NCBI GenBank assembly: GCA_964035545.1
Contig: CAXIUT010000009.1
Location: forward strand, 1 to 21,601
From: Bugula neritina
Taxonomy: Eukaryota; Bryozoa; Gymnolaemata; Cheilostomatida; Bugulidae
Reading direction: 5' to 3'
DNA length: 21,601 bases
Position 1 is the first letter of the stretch. Each line of letters begins with the position of its first letter. Positions 9,482-20,235 of this stretch are shown piece after piece. The notes under the pieces are model-generated. The model was not told the DNA's origin, ran no database searches, and was given only the letters and a program-made list of their open reading frames with translations. The position numbers and the translations under genes were made by a program.

Positions 9482-10119
9482 ATGGATGAACTTTCTTTGG
9501 TAATATTTATTTTATTTAGATGCATGACTGGTGTAAAAAGCTAAGAGATGTTTTTCAATAGATTACTTAAAGTTATGAACAGCATATGCGAGCTAATGGA
9601 AAGAATATTTATTCAACATCTAATTCAATGAGAACAAGAAAGCAAAATGGTAACAAAAGTTAGTATGATCTTTAATAAAATGGACATATTAATCATTTGA
9701 ATAAATTCGGATCTAAAAATAATAAATAATCAAATACTGAAGCATATACATATAAACAAAGGGTTCATGCTTTGAGGAGATTGGGAAGAAAAACTGAATC
9801 ATAACTTTAGCGAAAGGAAAGTAAACCAAAATAAGATAAAAAGAGAATAACAGCGTTTTTTCTATTTGTTCAAGAAAAAAAAGATAAAATATTGAGTGAC
9901 TATCCTTAGTTGAATGGCAAAGAAGTAGTTAAAATCTTAGGAGATGTCTGGAAGTGTATGAGTCCGGTCGACAAGAAAGGATATGAGGTTCAGAACAAAG
10001 AAATAAAAGGTGAATTTGACAAAAAGTTTAGAAAATATTTATAAGAAATGGTCAAACTTCAAAAGCTAAAGACAAATAATCGTCCTGAAGAAGATGAAAA
10101 TGAAGTATATGATGAATGA
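9482..10119 (+). CDS. HMG-box protein (205 aa)
   Basis: Exon 1 (9482-9499) encodes only MDELSL. The 20-nt intron GTAATATTTATTTTATTTAG (9500-9519) then leads into exon 2. Residues about 112-180 form one HMG box: KKRITAFFLFVQEKKDKI, DYPELNGKEVVKILGDVWK, then CMSPVDKKGYEVQNKEIKGEF. This matches the family pattern of an aromatic pair in helix 1, LG-x-x-W in helix 2 and K-x-x-Y/F-E in helix 3. HMG boxes bend DNA; a chromatin or transcription role in the nucleus is inferred. A basic region (80-115) precedes it and an acidic tail (EEDENEVYDE) ends it, as in HMGB proteins. The proline usually found at the start of the box is absent. Confidence 0.85.
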
Positions 10120-10212
10120 TTAAATATTTATGAATATATTGGAACATATTTCTGATATAAAGCTCTAAGTTAATTCAATGGATATATATTAATTTAAATA
10201 TTTCTAAGAAAA

Positions 10213-10488
10213 ATGAGTTAGATTGGATCATTGGCAAAGAAGCTCTCTCCTGCAGATCTGGATTAATAGCTTTCTAGATTTATTTAAAAAATCTTCAAAG
10301 TTTATGACCCTATGGATAAAGGATTCCTGGATAGAGATGAATTTGCAGAATTTCTTAAAAAATAAACTGGAAATAATTTTTCAGAAAAAGAGGTTAAAGA
10401 TCTTCTCATACTTGCAGATAAAAATAAAAATAAGGTGATAGAAAGAGAGGAACTAAAAACTTTCTACAAGACTTTGATAAAGAGTTGA
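10213..10488 (+). CDS. Small two-EF-hand protein (91 aa)
   Basis: First of four tandem EF-hand genes, without introns. It starts MSEIGSLAKKLSP. Loop 1, DPMDKGFLDRDE, has Met at position 3 and Lys at 5, so calcium affinity is doubtful. Loop 2, DKNKNKVIEREE, has Lys where Gly6 is usual but keeps D1/N3/N5/E12. Unlike its three neighbours it lacks an N-terminal Gly-Cys, so it would be soluble. Its EF-hand pair aligns with the first pair of the downstream genes, suggesting the minimal duplicated unit. Confidence 0.85.
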
Positions 10489-10564
10489 TAGTATGGAAAT
10501 CTCATTATATCATAAATATATCAAACCATATTACTATTATCTTCTAAATACATTCGATTAGTGA

Positions 10565-11914
10565 ATGGGATGCGATAGTAGCAAAGGAAACCTAATATCA
10601 ATGCCTCAACCTAACCCAGACCTCTTCTCCATTCCTCAAAAACATCTTAAATCTCTAACTTCAATATCAGAGCCAAAAAACAAATTTAAAATACAACCGC
10701 AATACCGCATTCAGCTGATTGATAAAAACGGTGGTAAGAGAAACAATTAAGAAGATCTAATAGTTCTTAGACATAGAATTTTATAATCAAAAAACATGAA
10801 AGATCAGAAGAAGGGATATTGCTAAATATATCCTGATTATGTATCTGTAAGTTCGACTGGAAGTGAAGATGATGCAGAAAAGGATCTTCCTAAATTGCCT
10901 ATTAGATTGGAGTCTATTCGTAAACAGTAAACTAGAATTAATATTCCTGACTTATCTGAGAGGATAGATTCAACTCGTATGCAGGAATCTATTTGTTAAT
11001 TTATAGTATTGAATCGTACTTCTGAATAGATTTCTTCTAGTAATCAAATTTTGTTTGATTTGTCGCTTAAATAAATTTCAAATAAAAGAATAAAAAAACC
11101 TAAATAGGAATAAGAAGACAATAATATTAAAGATATATAAACTTTTGTTTCAATAGTTTTTGATAATTGTGATCGTTCTCAGTCGAATTACTTGGATTTT
11201 AATTAATTCGCTAAACTAGCAAGATAAAATTTTGGAAATGACTTGAGTGATAGATAAATTAAAGAATTTCTTGATCGAATAGATTATTCTGGTAATAAAA
11301 AAATAAATAAAGAAGAACTTTTGAGTATGTATAAAAAATTACAAGATTTAAAACCAAAATATTCAATCAAAAAGATAAATCATTATTAACCTATTCATGT
11401 TAAAGAATAAATTAAAGAATTAAAGAAAAAAGATATCAATGTTATTGTTAAATCTCCTAGATAAAATGTAATAAAACCAAAACCAAAACCTAAATTAAAA
11501 ACTATTTAAAAGTAGGATGTTGCTTCTATCACTCTTCCTGAAAAGAATTTTAAACAATTTAATAAAAAACCAGTTTAAAAATAGTTTAAAACTCAAATTA
11601 TATCTCTTTAACCTCCTGATACTTCTCACAGAAATCGATAAAATTAAAGATTTAGTGCTTTTGCATAAAATAAACAAAAACCCTTTGAATAAAGACTCAA
11701 AGATCTAGTAACTCAAGTATTTCACAACTATGATCATAAACGAGCAGGAGTACTGAATTTGAAAGAATTTGGTAAGTTGTTAAAAGAAAATATTGCTCAT
11801 GGTTTGAGTCAGAAAGAAATAAGAGATTTTTTGACTATTGTTACTTATAATAGTGATAAAGTTGTCAATAAGAAGGAGTTAATGACTCTATATAGGTATA
11901 TTATCAAAAAATGA
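10565..11914 (+). CDS. Lipidated EF-hand protein with long linkers (449 aa)
   Basis: A single frame, ATG 10565 to TGA 11912-11914. It starts MGCDSS, the G2/S6 N-myristoylation signature with Cys3 for palmitoylation, so membrane attachment is expected. A linker of about 195 residues precedes EF pair 1: DRSQSNYLDFNE (E12 is TAA at 11204-11206) and DYSGNKKINKEE, both canonical. A Lys/Pro-rich linker (KPKPKPKLK) leads to a C-terminal pair, DHKRAGVLNLKE and TYNSDKVVNKKE. These have lost key oxygen ligands and probably do not bind calcium. Calcium would thus act through the first pair only. Paralogous to its neighbours. Confidence 0.88.
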
Positions 11915-11987
11915 TTATATAATTTAAGTTTTTTCAATATTTTATACTTAATATTCTTAATTAGATCAGTATTAATTTTATTATTAA

Positions 11988-12848
11988 ATGGGTTGTAATA
12001 GCTCTGAGCAACTTATTGTGCAAACATCTGAGCCTAATCCACTTCCAGCACTACCTTCAGGAAATTTAACATCGAGAGTCAAGCCTAAACAAGTTAATCC
12101 TAATGAGGATTAAGTGTTTTCTGATGTTTAACCCATCATAATGAAAAAATAGGAGAAATAGTAAGTGAATCCTGAATTGAAAAATGCCAAAAGAATGAGT
12201 TTTGATGATGAGTTTTAGGCTTTAGTTGATAAAATATTTACTCATTTTGATCAAGATCAAACTGGATATCTTTAGTTGCATTAGTTTGGCAATTTACTAA
12301 GAGAAAGTGTATCTGCAGATTTAACCTAAGAGTAGATAAATGATCTTTTGTTAATTGTTGATAAAGAAGGGGATAAAAAAGTTAACAGAAAGGAGTTATT
12401 ATATCTATATCAGAAAGTTCATAAATATCCTCAAACTAAATCAAAGGTTTAATAGCCAATAAAATCTGAAAAAGCAAAAGAATCTGAAGATGAGTATGCC
12501 CATCCTCCAAAAGATCTACCTACAAAGCCGCCTAAATATTCAAAATAGGCAACTAACGATATCCATCCTCCGTAGTAGAAATAGTTGAGCGGACCAGCAA
12601 AGAAGAAGATAAAGCAATTAGATGATAAAATAAAATAGGAGGTAAGTAATTTATTTGACAAGTATGATAAAAATGGAAATGGTGAGTTGTAGTTGAGTGA
12701 AATGAAAATTCTAATAACTAATAGTATTGACTTTTAGATGAGTTAGGAATAGATTCATGACTTTATTATGTCTATTGATGAAAACCAAGATAGAAAAATA
12801 AGTAAAAATGAGTTTATTAAGTTTTATACTTAATTGCTCTGTCGGTGA
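11988..12848 (+). CDS. Lipidated four-EF-hand protein (286 aa)
   Basis: Single exon starting MGCNSSEQLIV (myristoylation/palmitoylation motif). Two EF pairs are separated by a Lys/Pro/Glu-rich linker. The loops are DQDQTGYLELHE (positions 9 and 12 coded TAG; the latter at 12282-12284), DKEGDKKVNRKE, DKNGNGELELSE and DENQDRKISKNE. All four are near-canonical, making this the most calcium-competent member of the cluster. The pre-loop sequence MSFDDEFEALVDKIF is shared with the next gene (KSFDEELEELVKKVF), showing recent tandem duplication. Expected role: a calcium sensor at a membrane; the target is unknown. Ends LLCR then TGA. Confidence 0.9.
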
Positions 12849-12908
12849 TTGAATTTTATTTGAATTTATATTTGTTATTATAGATTGTTATTTATTTAAT
12901 TTTATTAA

Positions 12909-13718
12909 ATGGGTTGTACGAATTCAATTTAGGAGTCAGAAATATTGAGTAGACACAAAAAGGTCAGATTTTCAGATCCATTGAAATCATCTTGTACTAT
13001 TAAATCATAAAAAAAGGAACATTAAGAATGTTAGTTTTCATAAACGTCGAAGATAGTGATAACAAAGTCAAGGAAATTGTAGCATTTGTCACATAATCCG
13101 ACTAATAAAAAGAAAAAGAGTTTTGATGAGGAGCTTTAGGAGTTGGTAAAAAAGGTGTTTAAGACTTATGATCTTAGCAAAACAGGGTATTTATAGCTAG
13201 ATTAATTTGGTAAATATTTGAAATAAAATGTGTCGAATTCATTGAGTAAGTAATAAATTCAAAGTTTTTTGACTATTGTTGATAAAAGCGGACATAGAAG
13301 AGTAAATCAGCGATAACTTTATGATTTATACTAAAAAACTCTCAAGTCAAATGCTGCATAGAGATAGATAGAAAACTAATAAGACAACATTTTCATTTAA
13401 AAAACTGATTACTCAAAAGCAGGTCAAGAAAACAAACCAAAAAGTCAAAACCCAGAACTACCAAAAATAACTAAATCAGCTTTGCGATCAATGGAAAAGA
13501 AATAGGAGCAGTAGATAGATTAAACATTTGATCGTTATGATATTGACAAAAAAGGCTATCTATCTTGTTTGGAATTGACAAAACTGGTTCGTGAGAATGT
13601 TGATGAGGAGATAACAGAGTAGCAGATGAATGAGTGGCTGGGAGAGGAGTTTAGTAGAGGTGGTAGTGTAGATAGGACACGTTTGAAGGAGCTTTATGAG
13701 CTATAGTTTAGAAATTGA
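12909..13718 (+). CDS. Lipidated EF-hand protein (269 aa)
   Basis: Single exon, starting MGCTNS (Gly2, Cys3, Ser6). Loop 1 is DLSKTGYLELDE and loop 2 DKSGHRRVNQRE; position 12 of each is TAA (13203-13205 and 13314-13316), readable only as Glu. Loop 3, DIDKKGYLSCLE, is usable. Loop 4 (EFSRGGSVDRTR) has lost both the first Asp and the final Glu and cannot bind calcium normally. The linker is Lys/Asn-rich. It is 60 bp downstream of its closest paralogue, in the same orientation. Confidence 0.88.
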
Positions 13719-13889
13719 TTAAAAATTAAAATAGGGCTTTGATTTTTTTTAGCAAGAATTATTATATTTTTCAGAATTAAAAATTTTTAAAAATCATTTT
13801 TATATTTTTGAGATATAGATAGCTTTATCTGAATAATAATAAGGAATTTAATCATATTATTATTGATTGATTACAATACTTACCTCGAT
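13719..13889. other. Intergenic, 171 bp
   Basis: A very AT-rich gap ending the EF-hand cluster. It contains long T and A runs but no recognised gene or RNA. Confidence 0.6.
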
Positions 13890-15527
13890 ATGTCTGAAAA
13901 TATGGAGAAGGGTGTGTACAATATGACAATATCTAATAGGCAAAGCAAGATAGTGAAGTATACTGATGTTCGCTAGAAAATAAGAGCAATGAAAATCTTA
14001 ACTTTTGAGTCTCGTAATGAGGATCTGATCGATCTTGTTAAATGTCAAATACAAAATATAAAAGAATATTTGGTAAGGCTGAATGAATACCGGACTCCGC
14101 TTTCTATCTAACCTTAGCTGAGTGTATTTGTGAAGAAAGGTGACAATAATACGACTATATTGAAAATGTCAACCCATTTTATCGAGCATCCTACTCTGCA
14201 TGATTACTACGTTAGATATAATTTGAAAGTGGACAAGCCTCCTAGTCTGAATATGAGAAATCTGACTCTATTAGAAATTAAATAAATTGTTTATTTTATC
14301 TAAGAAATGTTCTCTTTGGTGGTACGTGCGGGTGGGATCAGCAACTTCTTCTACACTACTCGTAATTTGTATTATTTGAAACCTGATTAGAATAAATTTC
14401 TCGAGTATGGATCTTTGATGTTGAATTATTATTCTTTTGCTGGGTTGAAGTTTTTATTTAAAAATTAGACTATACTAAAAGAATAGTTTTTTTAAATATT
14501 GCCTTACTTGCCGCCTAATTTCTATCTACTTAAATAAAAACAAAGGTATTAATAAATAAATGTGTTGATAAAAATTAGAGCTTTTGCCTATCATATTTTA
14601 ACATTTATTCTTAAAATATAACTAAATTATCCTTAATAACAGTAATTTGATTCTTTTCTTAATCCTTCTGCTTTGAATGTAAGAGCTGCTGTGTAAAATA
14701 GTGCATAAAAAATATTTAGAGTTTTTCTTAATATTACTAAATAGGTTATCCAAAAAGTATAAATATAAATAAAAGTTAAATTATTTAACTTCTTTGAAAG
14801 AGTCTTTGTTCGATGTGATATTACCACTTGGTCAGAAGTTTATTAAATTATTTTTGCACAAAATTTTATCAATATTAAAAGTTACTAACTGACTCATTCT
14901 TAAAATAATAGATAAATTTTAGAATAAAAGTCTTTACTTGACTATATATTTACAGTCTTTTGGTAATCAGAACCTTAAAGTGAAAAACAGTTTTATTTGA
15001 AAAGAAGGTTAGTAGACAATAAATCTTTTGTATATTTTTTGGTTAAAAATAATACTGATTTTCATAAACAACTCAGACAACTTAATATTCTCTAGTTTGT
15101 TAAAAAATAAAGATTTTCAATGACTTCAACTAAAGTAGTTAAGCAGCTTGTCTAGAATTTATGTCAAAAATAAATGATGACTTCTGATAGACTTACTTTT
15201 TTTAACTTTAAAGAACTTGACTAAATCATTTAACAAAAAGCTCACAAAGAAAAGAAAAAGGCACTTTCGCTATTGAAAATAGGAGAATACGATAAAAAAG
15301 ATAACTATAATTTCAATCCTTTTATTACTAAGATTGAGAAGAAAGATCCTTAGGAAAATAAGGAGGAAAGAAAGAGAAATTATCCTTTGAGTGGGTCTCA
15401 GTTTTTGCAGAATGTATGTAGTTTAAAGGAAGTACATAAGGAGGGAAACAAGTAGATATCGACTATTGCTGCAAATAAACATTTATAGTTTTTAGCTACA
15501 TTGGAGCATAAACTCTGGTTGGAATGA
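13890..15527 (+). CDS. Unrecognised large helical protein (545 aa)
   Basis: An intron-free frame from ATG 13890 (MSENMEKGVYNMTISNRQSK) to TGA 15525-15527. It is rich in Leu, Phe, Tyr, Lys and Glu with no membrane span, signal peptide or repeat I can see. Predicted to be mostly alpha-helical and globular over residues about 25-440. Features include VRAGGISNFFYTTRN near 150, two hydrophobic helices near 205-240 (AFAYHILTFILKIEL) and a Lys-rich stretch HKEKKKALSLLK near 440. ARM/HEAT-like or other helical folds are possible, but I have no specific family. The coding quality is good: about 45 in-frame TAA/TAG and no TGA over 1.6 kb. Confidence 0.8.
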
Positions 15528-15651
15528 CTGACCATAAATATGATTATTTCCTCGTTAATTTGATCAATATCAAATAAGATTCTCGATATTTTATCTATAG
15601 TTTATTTTGGGTTATTATTATATAAACTATAAACTAGTATTAGCCGTTATA

Positions 15652-16823
15652 ATGAGCAACATTTCACGATGTCCTATTTGTAATCGCAGTCCTCAGGAAC
15701 CTGTTAACTTACGTTGCGACCATCATCCTTGCTACAACTGTATTCTTACACTAGTAACGGTTGATTCTCAGAGGTATTGTTAAAGATATGTAGTAAAATA
15801 GAGAAGAAGTATAAAGTTGTATGTCCAGCTTGTAGTAAAAAAACTGTTTTTTATGATTTAAGGCATCTCATTATCCCTGGAAATCATTTTAACTAGGACT
15901 AATTGTATGTTTCTGATAGATATTTGTCAATAAAACCTGAAATAAAGATCAGTTAACCTAAATAATATCGTTAACGACACTAGCATAATCGTATGTCATC
16001 TAACATGAGTCATCCTACATCCAGGAGAGGTTCTATTACTAGTATAGCAAACAATAACAAGAACATATAAATCAAATGTTCTGATCATGGATAGGTCTAT
16101 AAATATTTTTGTTTAGATTGTGAGTAAAGAGGTCAAAAAAATGTGATTCTTTGTATAGAATGCGCTCGATGGCATTACAATTAGTCTCATAAACTGATTA
16201 ATTTGAAACAGGCTGAATATAAAGTAAAGAATTTCAATTAGCAATCTAAAATCAATATGAATAGAGAGCAGAGTTAGATAGAGGTGGTTATTGGTCAATT
16301 GAATAATAATAAAAATGGAATAGATAGTTACTATCAGCAACTGTAAGAAGGACTTAAGGAGTAGTTTAATCGTTTGTTTACTATTTTGCAGAATAAGTTC
16401 AATAATTTGAGAAGTGTTATTCAGAGTAGATATTAGTAGAGTATTAAAGAAATTAATTCTAAAGTAGATAAATTGGTAAGTCAACAAACTATTTTACAAA
16501 ACATGAAATAAGTAGATTTGAAAGATATTGATACAAGTCTTAAATTTTATCAAACATATTCTAAATTTACTAATCAATTCGTTCCAACTAAAACAGAACT
16601 GAATCTGAGTAAATTACCTCAAGTATGCAAACAATTCGACTATTCTCAAAAGTTAAGTGAAGATTGGATCTATGTGAGTCAATAGTAGCCGAGTAACAAG
16701 AAAAGTAGAAGGCCTTCGTTTGTGTAGTAGCAAAATAGTTATCGTTCTGGGAGGGAGAAAGAGAATATAAAGATGGGTATTAGTCCTAGTCAGAAGATCA
16801 ATTTAAAGAAAATGATCAGTTGA
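15652..16823 (+). CDS. RING + B-box + coiled-coil (TRIM-like) protein (383 aa)
   Basis: A probable E3 ubiquitin ligase. The RING is C7-x2-C10-x11-C22-x-H24-x2-C27-x2-C30 ... C51-x2-C54. The two halves are in different frames and are joined by the 20-nt intron GTATTGTTAAAGATATGTAG (15774-15793), placed before the last Cys pair. Two other GT-AG choices (20 and 32 nt) also restore frame. A linker rich in Ser/His leads to a B-box (about 136-173: C136, H139, C147, C150, C161, C164, H168, H173). A coiled coil follows (about 195-290), then a basic tail with SGREKENIKMG. The RING, B-box, coiled-coil order is the tripartite motif. No SPRY or other C-terminal domain is seen. Confidence 0.87.
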
Positions 16824-16872
16824 TTAATTACTCTTATTGATATAATATTAAAAATTTCTGGTATAATAATAG

Positions 16873-17601
16873 ATGATTTTGGAATAGAAGAGCGTCAAAG
16901 ATATTTTGTAAATGGTTGTTGGTTCTTCAATTGTAGTGTATTCTTTGTATAGAACTGTTAAAAATTTTAGAAAGAATCATTTGTTAATGGGACACCATTT
17001 GTATTTTCCTCAAATTCAAGCTAAAACTAAAATAAACTATTCTAAATTTATCAATAATCCTAATCTTCAATAATACGTTATTATTTCTAATTTTTCAACT
17101 CCTTCTCATCCATAGTTATTCAAAAAGCACATGAAGATGGTTCTTAATTATCAGATGGAGGCCAGCCAACATCAATCGTATGCAGAGAAGGCTTAAAGTT
17201 TTGAGGGATAGGCAAGTGAAAATAATAAAAAATATACTATATTATGTGATTGTTCTAAGGTAAAGCCTTTTGTTTCGAGTTCTTTGTTGTGTAATATACA
17301 GGCAATATTAATAAATCAAATTAAACAAAGAGTGACTATGTTTGTTTATGGAAAACTATATTATCAAAAATAAAAGAAAAAATTGATTATCTAATCGGAG
17401 TGTTTTGGAACTAATCGATTGGAAATATATTCTGCTTGGGAATGGATTTTGGGAGTTGGGTCTCCTCTTCTTTATCTTATTCTAGGGGCTGGAATTGGTC
17501 TTGGAAGTCGCTTGCTTATAGAACATTCAAATGTTTTTGAATATCTTGGAAATAAAATAGTTGAAAGAGTTAATTAGTTGATGGATAGTGATGTTGTATG
17601 A
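16873..17601 (+). CDS. Two-span membrane protein (242 aa)
   Basis: An intact frame from ATG 16873 to TGA 17599-17601. A hydrophobic segment near 13-30 (EMVVGSSIVVYSLYRTV) is followed by about 155 polar residues with strand-like stretches (EYVIISNF, YTILCDCSKVKPFVSSS, VTMFVYGKLYYQ). A strong second segment lies near 190-213 (ILGVGSPLLYLILGAGIGLG), then a short amphipathic tail. A soluble domain bracketed by two spans recalls GIDE/MUL1-type E3 proteins without their RING, but sequence support is weak and I leave the function open. It follows the RING/B-box gene by 49 bp. Confidence 0.75.
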
Positions 17602-17669
17602 ATATGTATTAGTCTCATTAAAGATTTTATAATTATTTTGATTCATATCAAATGTATTAATTATATTGA

Positions 17670-18602
17670 ATGAAAAAATAAAAAATAAGAAGACGTAAAA
17701 ATTCAATATCAAACGATTCTTAACCTTTATATTCAAGTGAAAACTTCAAGTAGTTAAAGAAAAAACCGTTGAATCTTCGTCAAATTAAATAAAGCTATTC
17801 AACTTTACCAGTAAATCCTTAAAATAAATTACATAAATCTCGATCTGAAATAATAAAGAAACTAACTGGTAGTTTACAGCATAAGATCGATATGGACTAT
17901 CATGCTAGAATAGCTATAGAAGAGTAAAATGAGAATAAAGTTAAGAGATTGAAGCATATATAATCGTAGTTGTAGTTAATTAATCAATAGAATACAATTA
18001 AAATGAAGATGTTGGATGATGTTAAAAATAGTTTTATCAAAAAAATATAAAATTAAATGATTAGGGAAAGATAAATTTAAGAAAAATTGATGTATAGATA
18101 TGGATAGGTTATGAAGTAAGATTAAAAAGTACAACTTACTAGAGCTGTTAAATCGTTGAAGTAAAAAGAAGAGTGGATTCTTTTGGAAAAATAAGAAAGA
18201 AGATTAGAAATGATAGCTAGGTCTTTTTAAAATAAACAAATTTAACTTGGAAGAGATAGATCTCTTTATCCTAAAGCAAAATTAAAATTAGGACAAGAAG
18301 AGGAATAGAAAAAAGTAAAAGTTAAAGCGAAATCTCAAAAAAAAGAGAAAAAAATAAAAAGTACAGAAGAACTGAAAGAAATAGGAAGACAGTTCTTAGA
18401 GCATGCAAAAAAAGTTCAGACTTAAAGAGTAAAATAGAATAATAAATTGTTAGATTTAGGCAAGAAGAGTATAGATTATCTTCCTTAAATAAAAATAATT
18501 CTTAAAAATAGGGGAAAAGATTTAAGCAAACCCTTTGACCAAGCTCAATAGACAATGATAAAACCTAGGAGAAGAAGAAACTCTCCTAATAAAGCAAAAT
18601 GA
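17670..18602 (+). CDS. Basic coiled-coil protein (310 aa)
   Basis: One exon, starting MKKEKIRRRKNSISND and ending RRRRNSPNKAK then TGA at 18600-18602. The ends are strongly basic with RRxNS motifs, and the middle (about 80-235) is Lys/Glu-rich heptad sequence (EEENENKVKRLKHIESELEL). A Lys cluster near 205-225 reads KKVKVKAKSQKKEKK. It resembles cytoskeletal or nucleic-acid-binding rods in composition only. The ATG chosen is the first in frame. The next gene converges on it, with 19 bp between the stops. Confidence 0.8.
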
Positions 18603-18621
18603 TATTTTTAAACTTATACAA

Positions 18622-19650
18622 TCATTTATTCAAATCTTTCAAAGCTGTCTGGATACGCTGTTGAATATTCTATAGTTTATTTGGATTCCAGTCCTAAGTT
18701 TTTGAAAAGCATGGCTCTAACTTCTTAGAAATAATATTGTTGACAGGATTAATCATTAGCTTTTGATGAGGTTCTTTGATTAAATGTTTATATTCTTTTA
18801 ATTTAGAAGATGTATAGCTATCTTTCCGATAATATCCTGTGTATGGCTAATTTTCACGATTTTAATTATATTTTTTTCTAATGCTCATACTTTTTTCATA
18901 GGCTTTAGTAGGAATCAATCTAGGTTATCTTTTTGATTGTTATTCGTATTTTGTATTTCTGAAATCTTTATAACTGCTATGTTTGTTTAAAATTTAAGGA
19001 TTTCTTTGATTTCCTTGATTTACTTCAAACTTCGATATGACTTTTTCATTGATATTAAACTTCTAACTCAAAAGTCTTTCTTTTTCTGTTATTCTTTTAT
19101 CAATATCATCGATAAATTAAGTAAAGTTATGTTGTCTTTTGACTTGAAATTCAGAAATATTTTGTTTTGGAATTGAACTCATGGTTCTTTAATAATTATC
19201 AGGTCTAGATTATGATCCGACTGTGTTTGTTCTTTTTGGTTAAGATTCTCTAATTTTATCTTTAGAAATCTAAAATTGATGTCTCATTTTCTTTGGACTT
19301 TCTACAAAAAAGTTAGGTTTAGATTGTGATTTTTCTTGAGGCTTATTGATGTTAGTTTGGGCAAGAGGGTAGAAAATTTATGTCTTTTTTGATGAATATG
19401 TAAAAGTTTTATCGCATCCATACTTATTTCTAATAGTTTGTAATTTTTTAAGATACATTTCTTAATCCATATGCGTTTTCTACATTGTCAATAAATTATA
19501 TCGAATTGATTTTAATATTATTTCATATGATAGATCATATTTAAAGTTCTTGTGCAATTTTATCACTTTTTTCAACGAACTTATTCTTTCTAAATCCTTT
19601 ATTAAGTCAATCAAACCAAAATGGATCTTATTTATCTTTAATATTACCAT
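18622..19650 (-). CDS. Unrecognised Lys/Ser/Asn-rich protein (342 aa)
   Basis: A TGA-free minus frame runs from ATG 19650 (MVILKINKIHFGLIDLIKDL) to TGA 18624-18622. The first 85 residues are helical with a coiled tendency. The rest is Lys, Ser, Asn and Gln-rich and probably disordered, with a helical patch near 180-200 (EFIDDIDKRITEKERLL) and a Tyr-rich stretch NEPYTGYYRKDSYTSS near 275. It ends in an amphipathic helix (NIQQRIQTALKDLNK). No domain was recognised. A later start at MEKTHMDEEMYL is possible. Confidence 0.75.
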
Positions 19651-19667
19651 ATTTTATAAATTAAACA
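19651..19667. promoter_or_regulatory. 17-bp divergent intergenic region
   Basis: Only 17 bp of A/T-rich sequence separate the ATGs of two genes transcribed away from each other. Unless the true starts lie further in, promoters and 5' leaders of both genes must fit here or overlap coding sequence. No motif is identified. Confidence 0.4.
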
Positions 19668-20187
19668 ATGAACAAAGAAGATCAACTTGCATCAATACGA
19701 ATATCATTCAGAAATAAGTTAGTATATTTCCATGCATTCAATATTCTTTTGTTCATTTGGTCGATGTTTGCTCTAGCATACTTTATCTACAATACTGCAA
19801 ATGTTAGTTGTCAAAAATGTATATCTTTCTCATTTAGTAAAACTCTATTTCATTGCCTGGACATGTAGTTATGGTCTTGACATAATTATTGCTATTCTTT
19901 GCATATTTGTAGTTAAAAAGTCTCGATATTATACACTTGGATATGGATTTGTTGTATCGGGAATTATCTATAAAATACTTGTGATATTAACTTTAGTTAT
20001 TGGAGCTTGGAATTATGTTGGAACTTGTCTTATTTAAGATGCCTTAAAGCTGATAATCATTATTACTAATTCGATATAAATACTTGTTCTTCTCATAGAT
20101 TTTGCTCTAATGTATAGAATAAAAGCTGTTATAAGATAGATTTTGGCCTAAAAGATGTTGATGACTAAAACCTTTGCTTAAAATTGA
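19668..20187 (+). CDS. Four-span membrane protein (166 aa, one 19-nt intron)
   Basis: Exons 19668-19818 and 19838-20187 are joined by the 19-nt intron GTATATCTTTCTCATTTAG; without it the first frame stops early. Four hydrophobic spans: about 18-41 (VYFHAFNILLFIWSMFALAYF), 52-76, 82-110 and 117-142. Short polar termini and a CQK loop follow the first span. The four-helix layout is tetraspanin-like in outline, but the large cysteine-containing loop of tetraspanins is missing, so no family is claimed. A basic tail (RIKAVIREILAEK) is probably cytosolic. Confidence 0.8.
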
Positions 20188-20235
20188 TTTTTGATAATAA
20201 CTGAGTATTTACTTATTAAAGAATTTAAACTAGTC

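Noticed and set aside
10105-10212. Possible RNA gene between HMG-box and EF-hand genes
   Set aside because: No tRNA-like cloverleaf or conserved box seen; only AT-rich spacer.
15764-15795. Other GT-AG introns in the RING gene starting GTAACGG
   Set aside because: They also restore frame and cannot be excluded, but GTATTG...GTAG at 15774-15793 matches the other introns in length and ends.
16113-16487. 124-codon minus-strand ORF
   Set aside because: Complement of the B-box/coiled-coil coding region, with biased Ile/Leu/Thr content typical of a shadow frame.
20191-20235. Upstream start adding MIITEYLLIKEFKLV to the last gene
   Set aside because: It would leave only 3 bp after the preceding stop and adds an AT-rich leader. 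ATG 20236 is preferred, though not proven.
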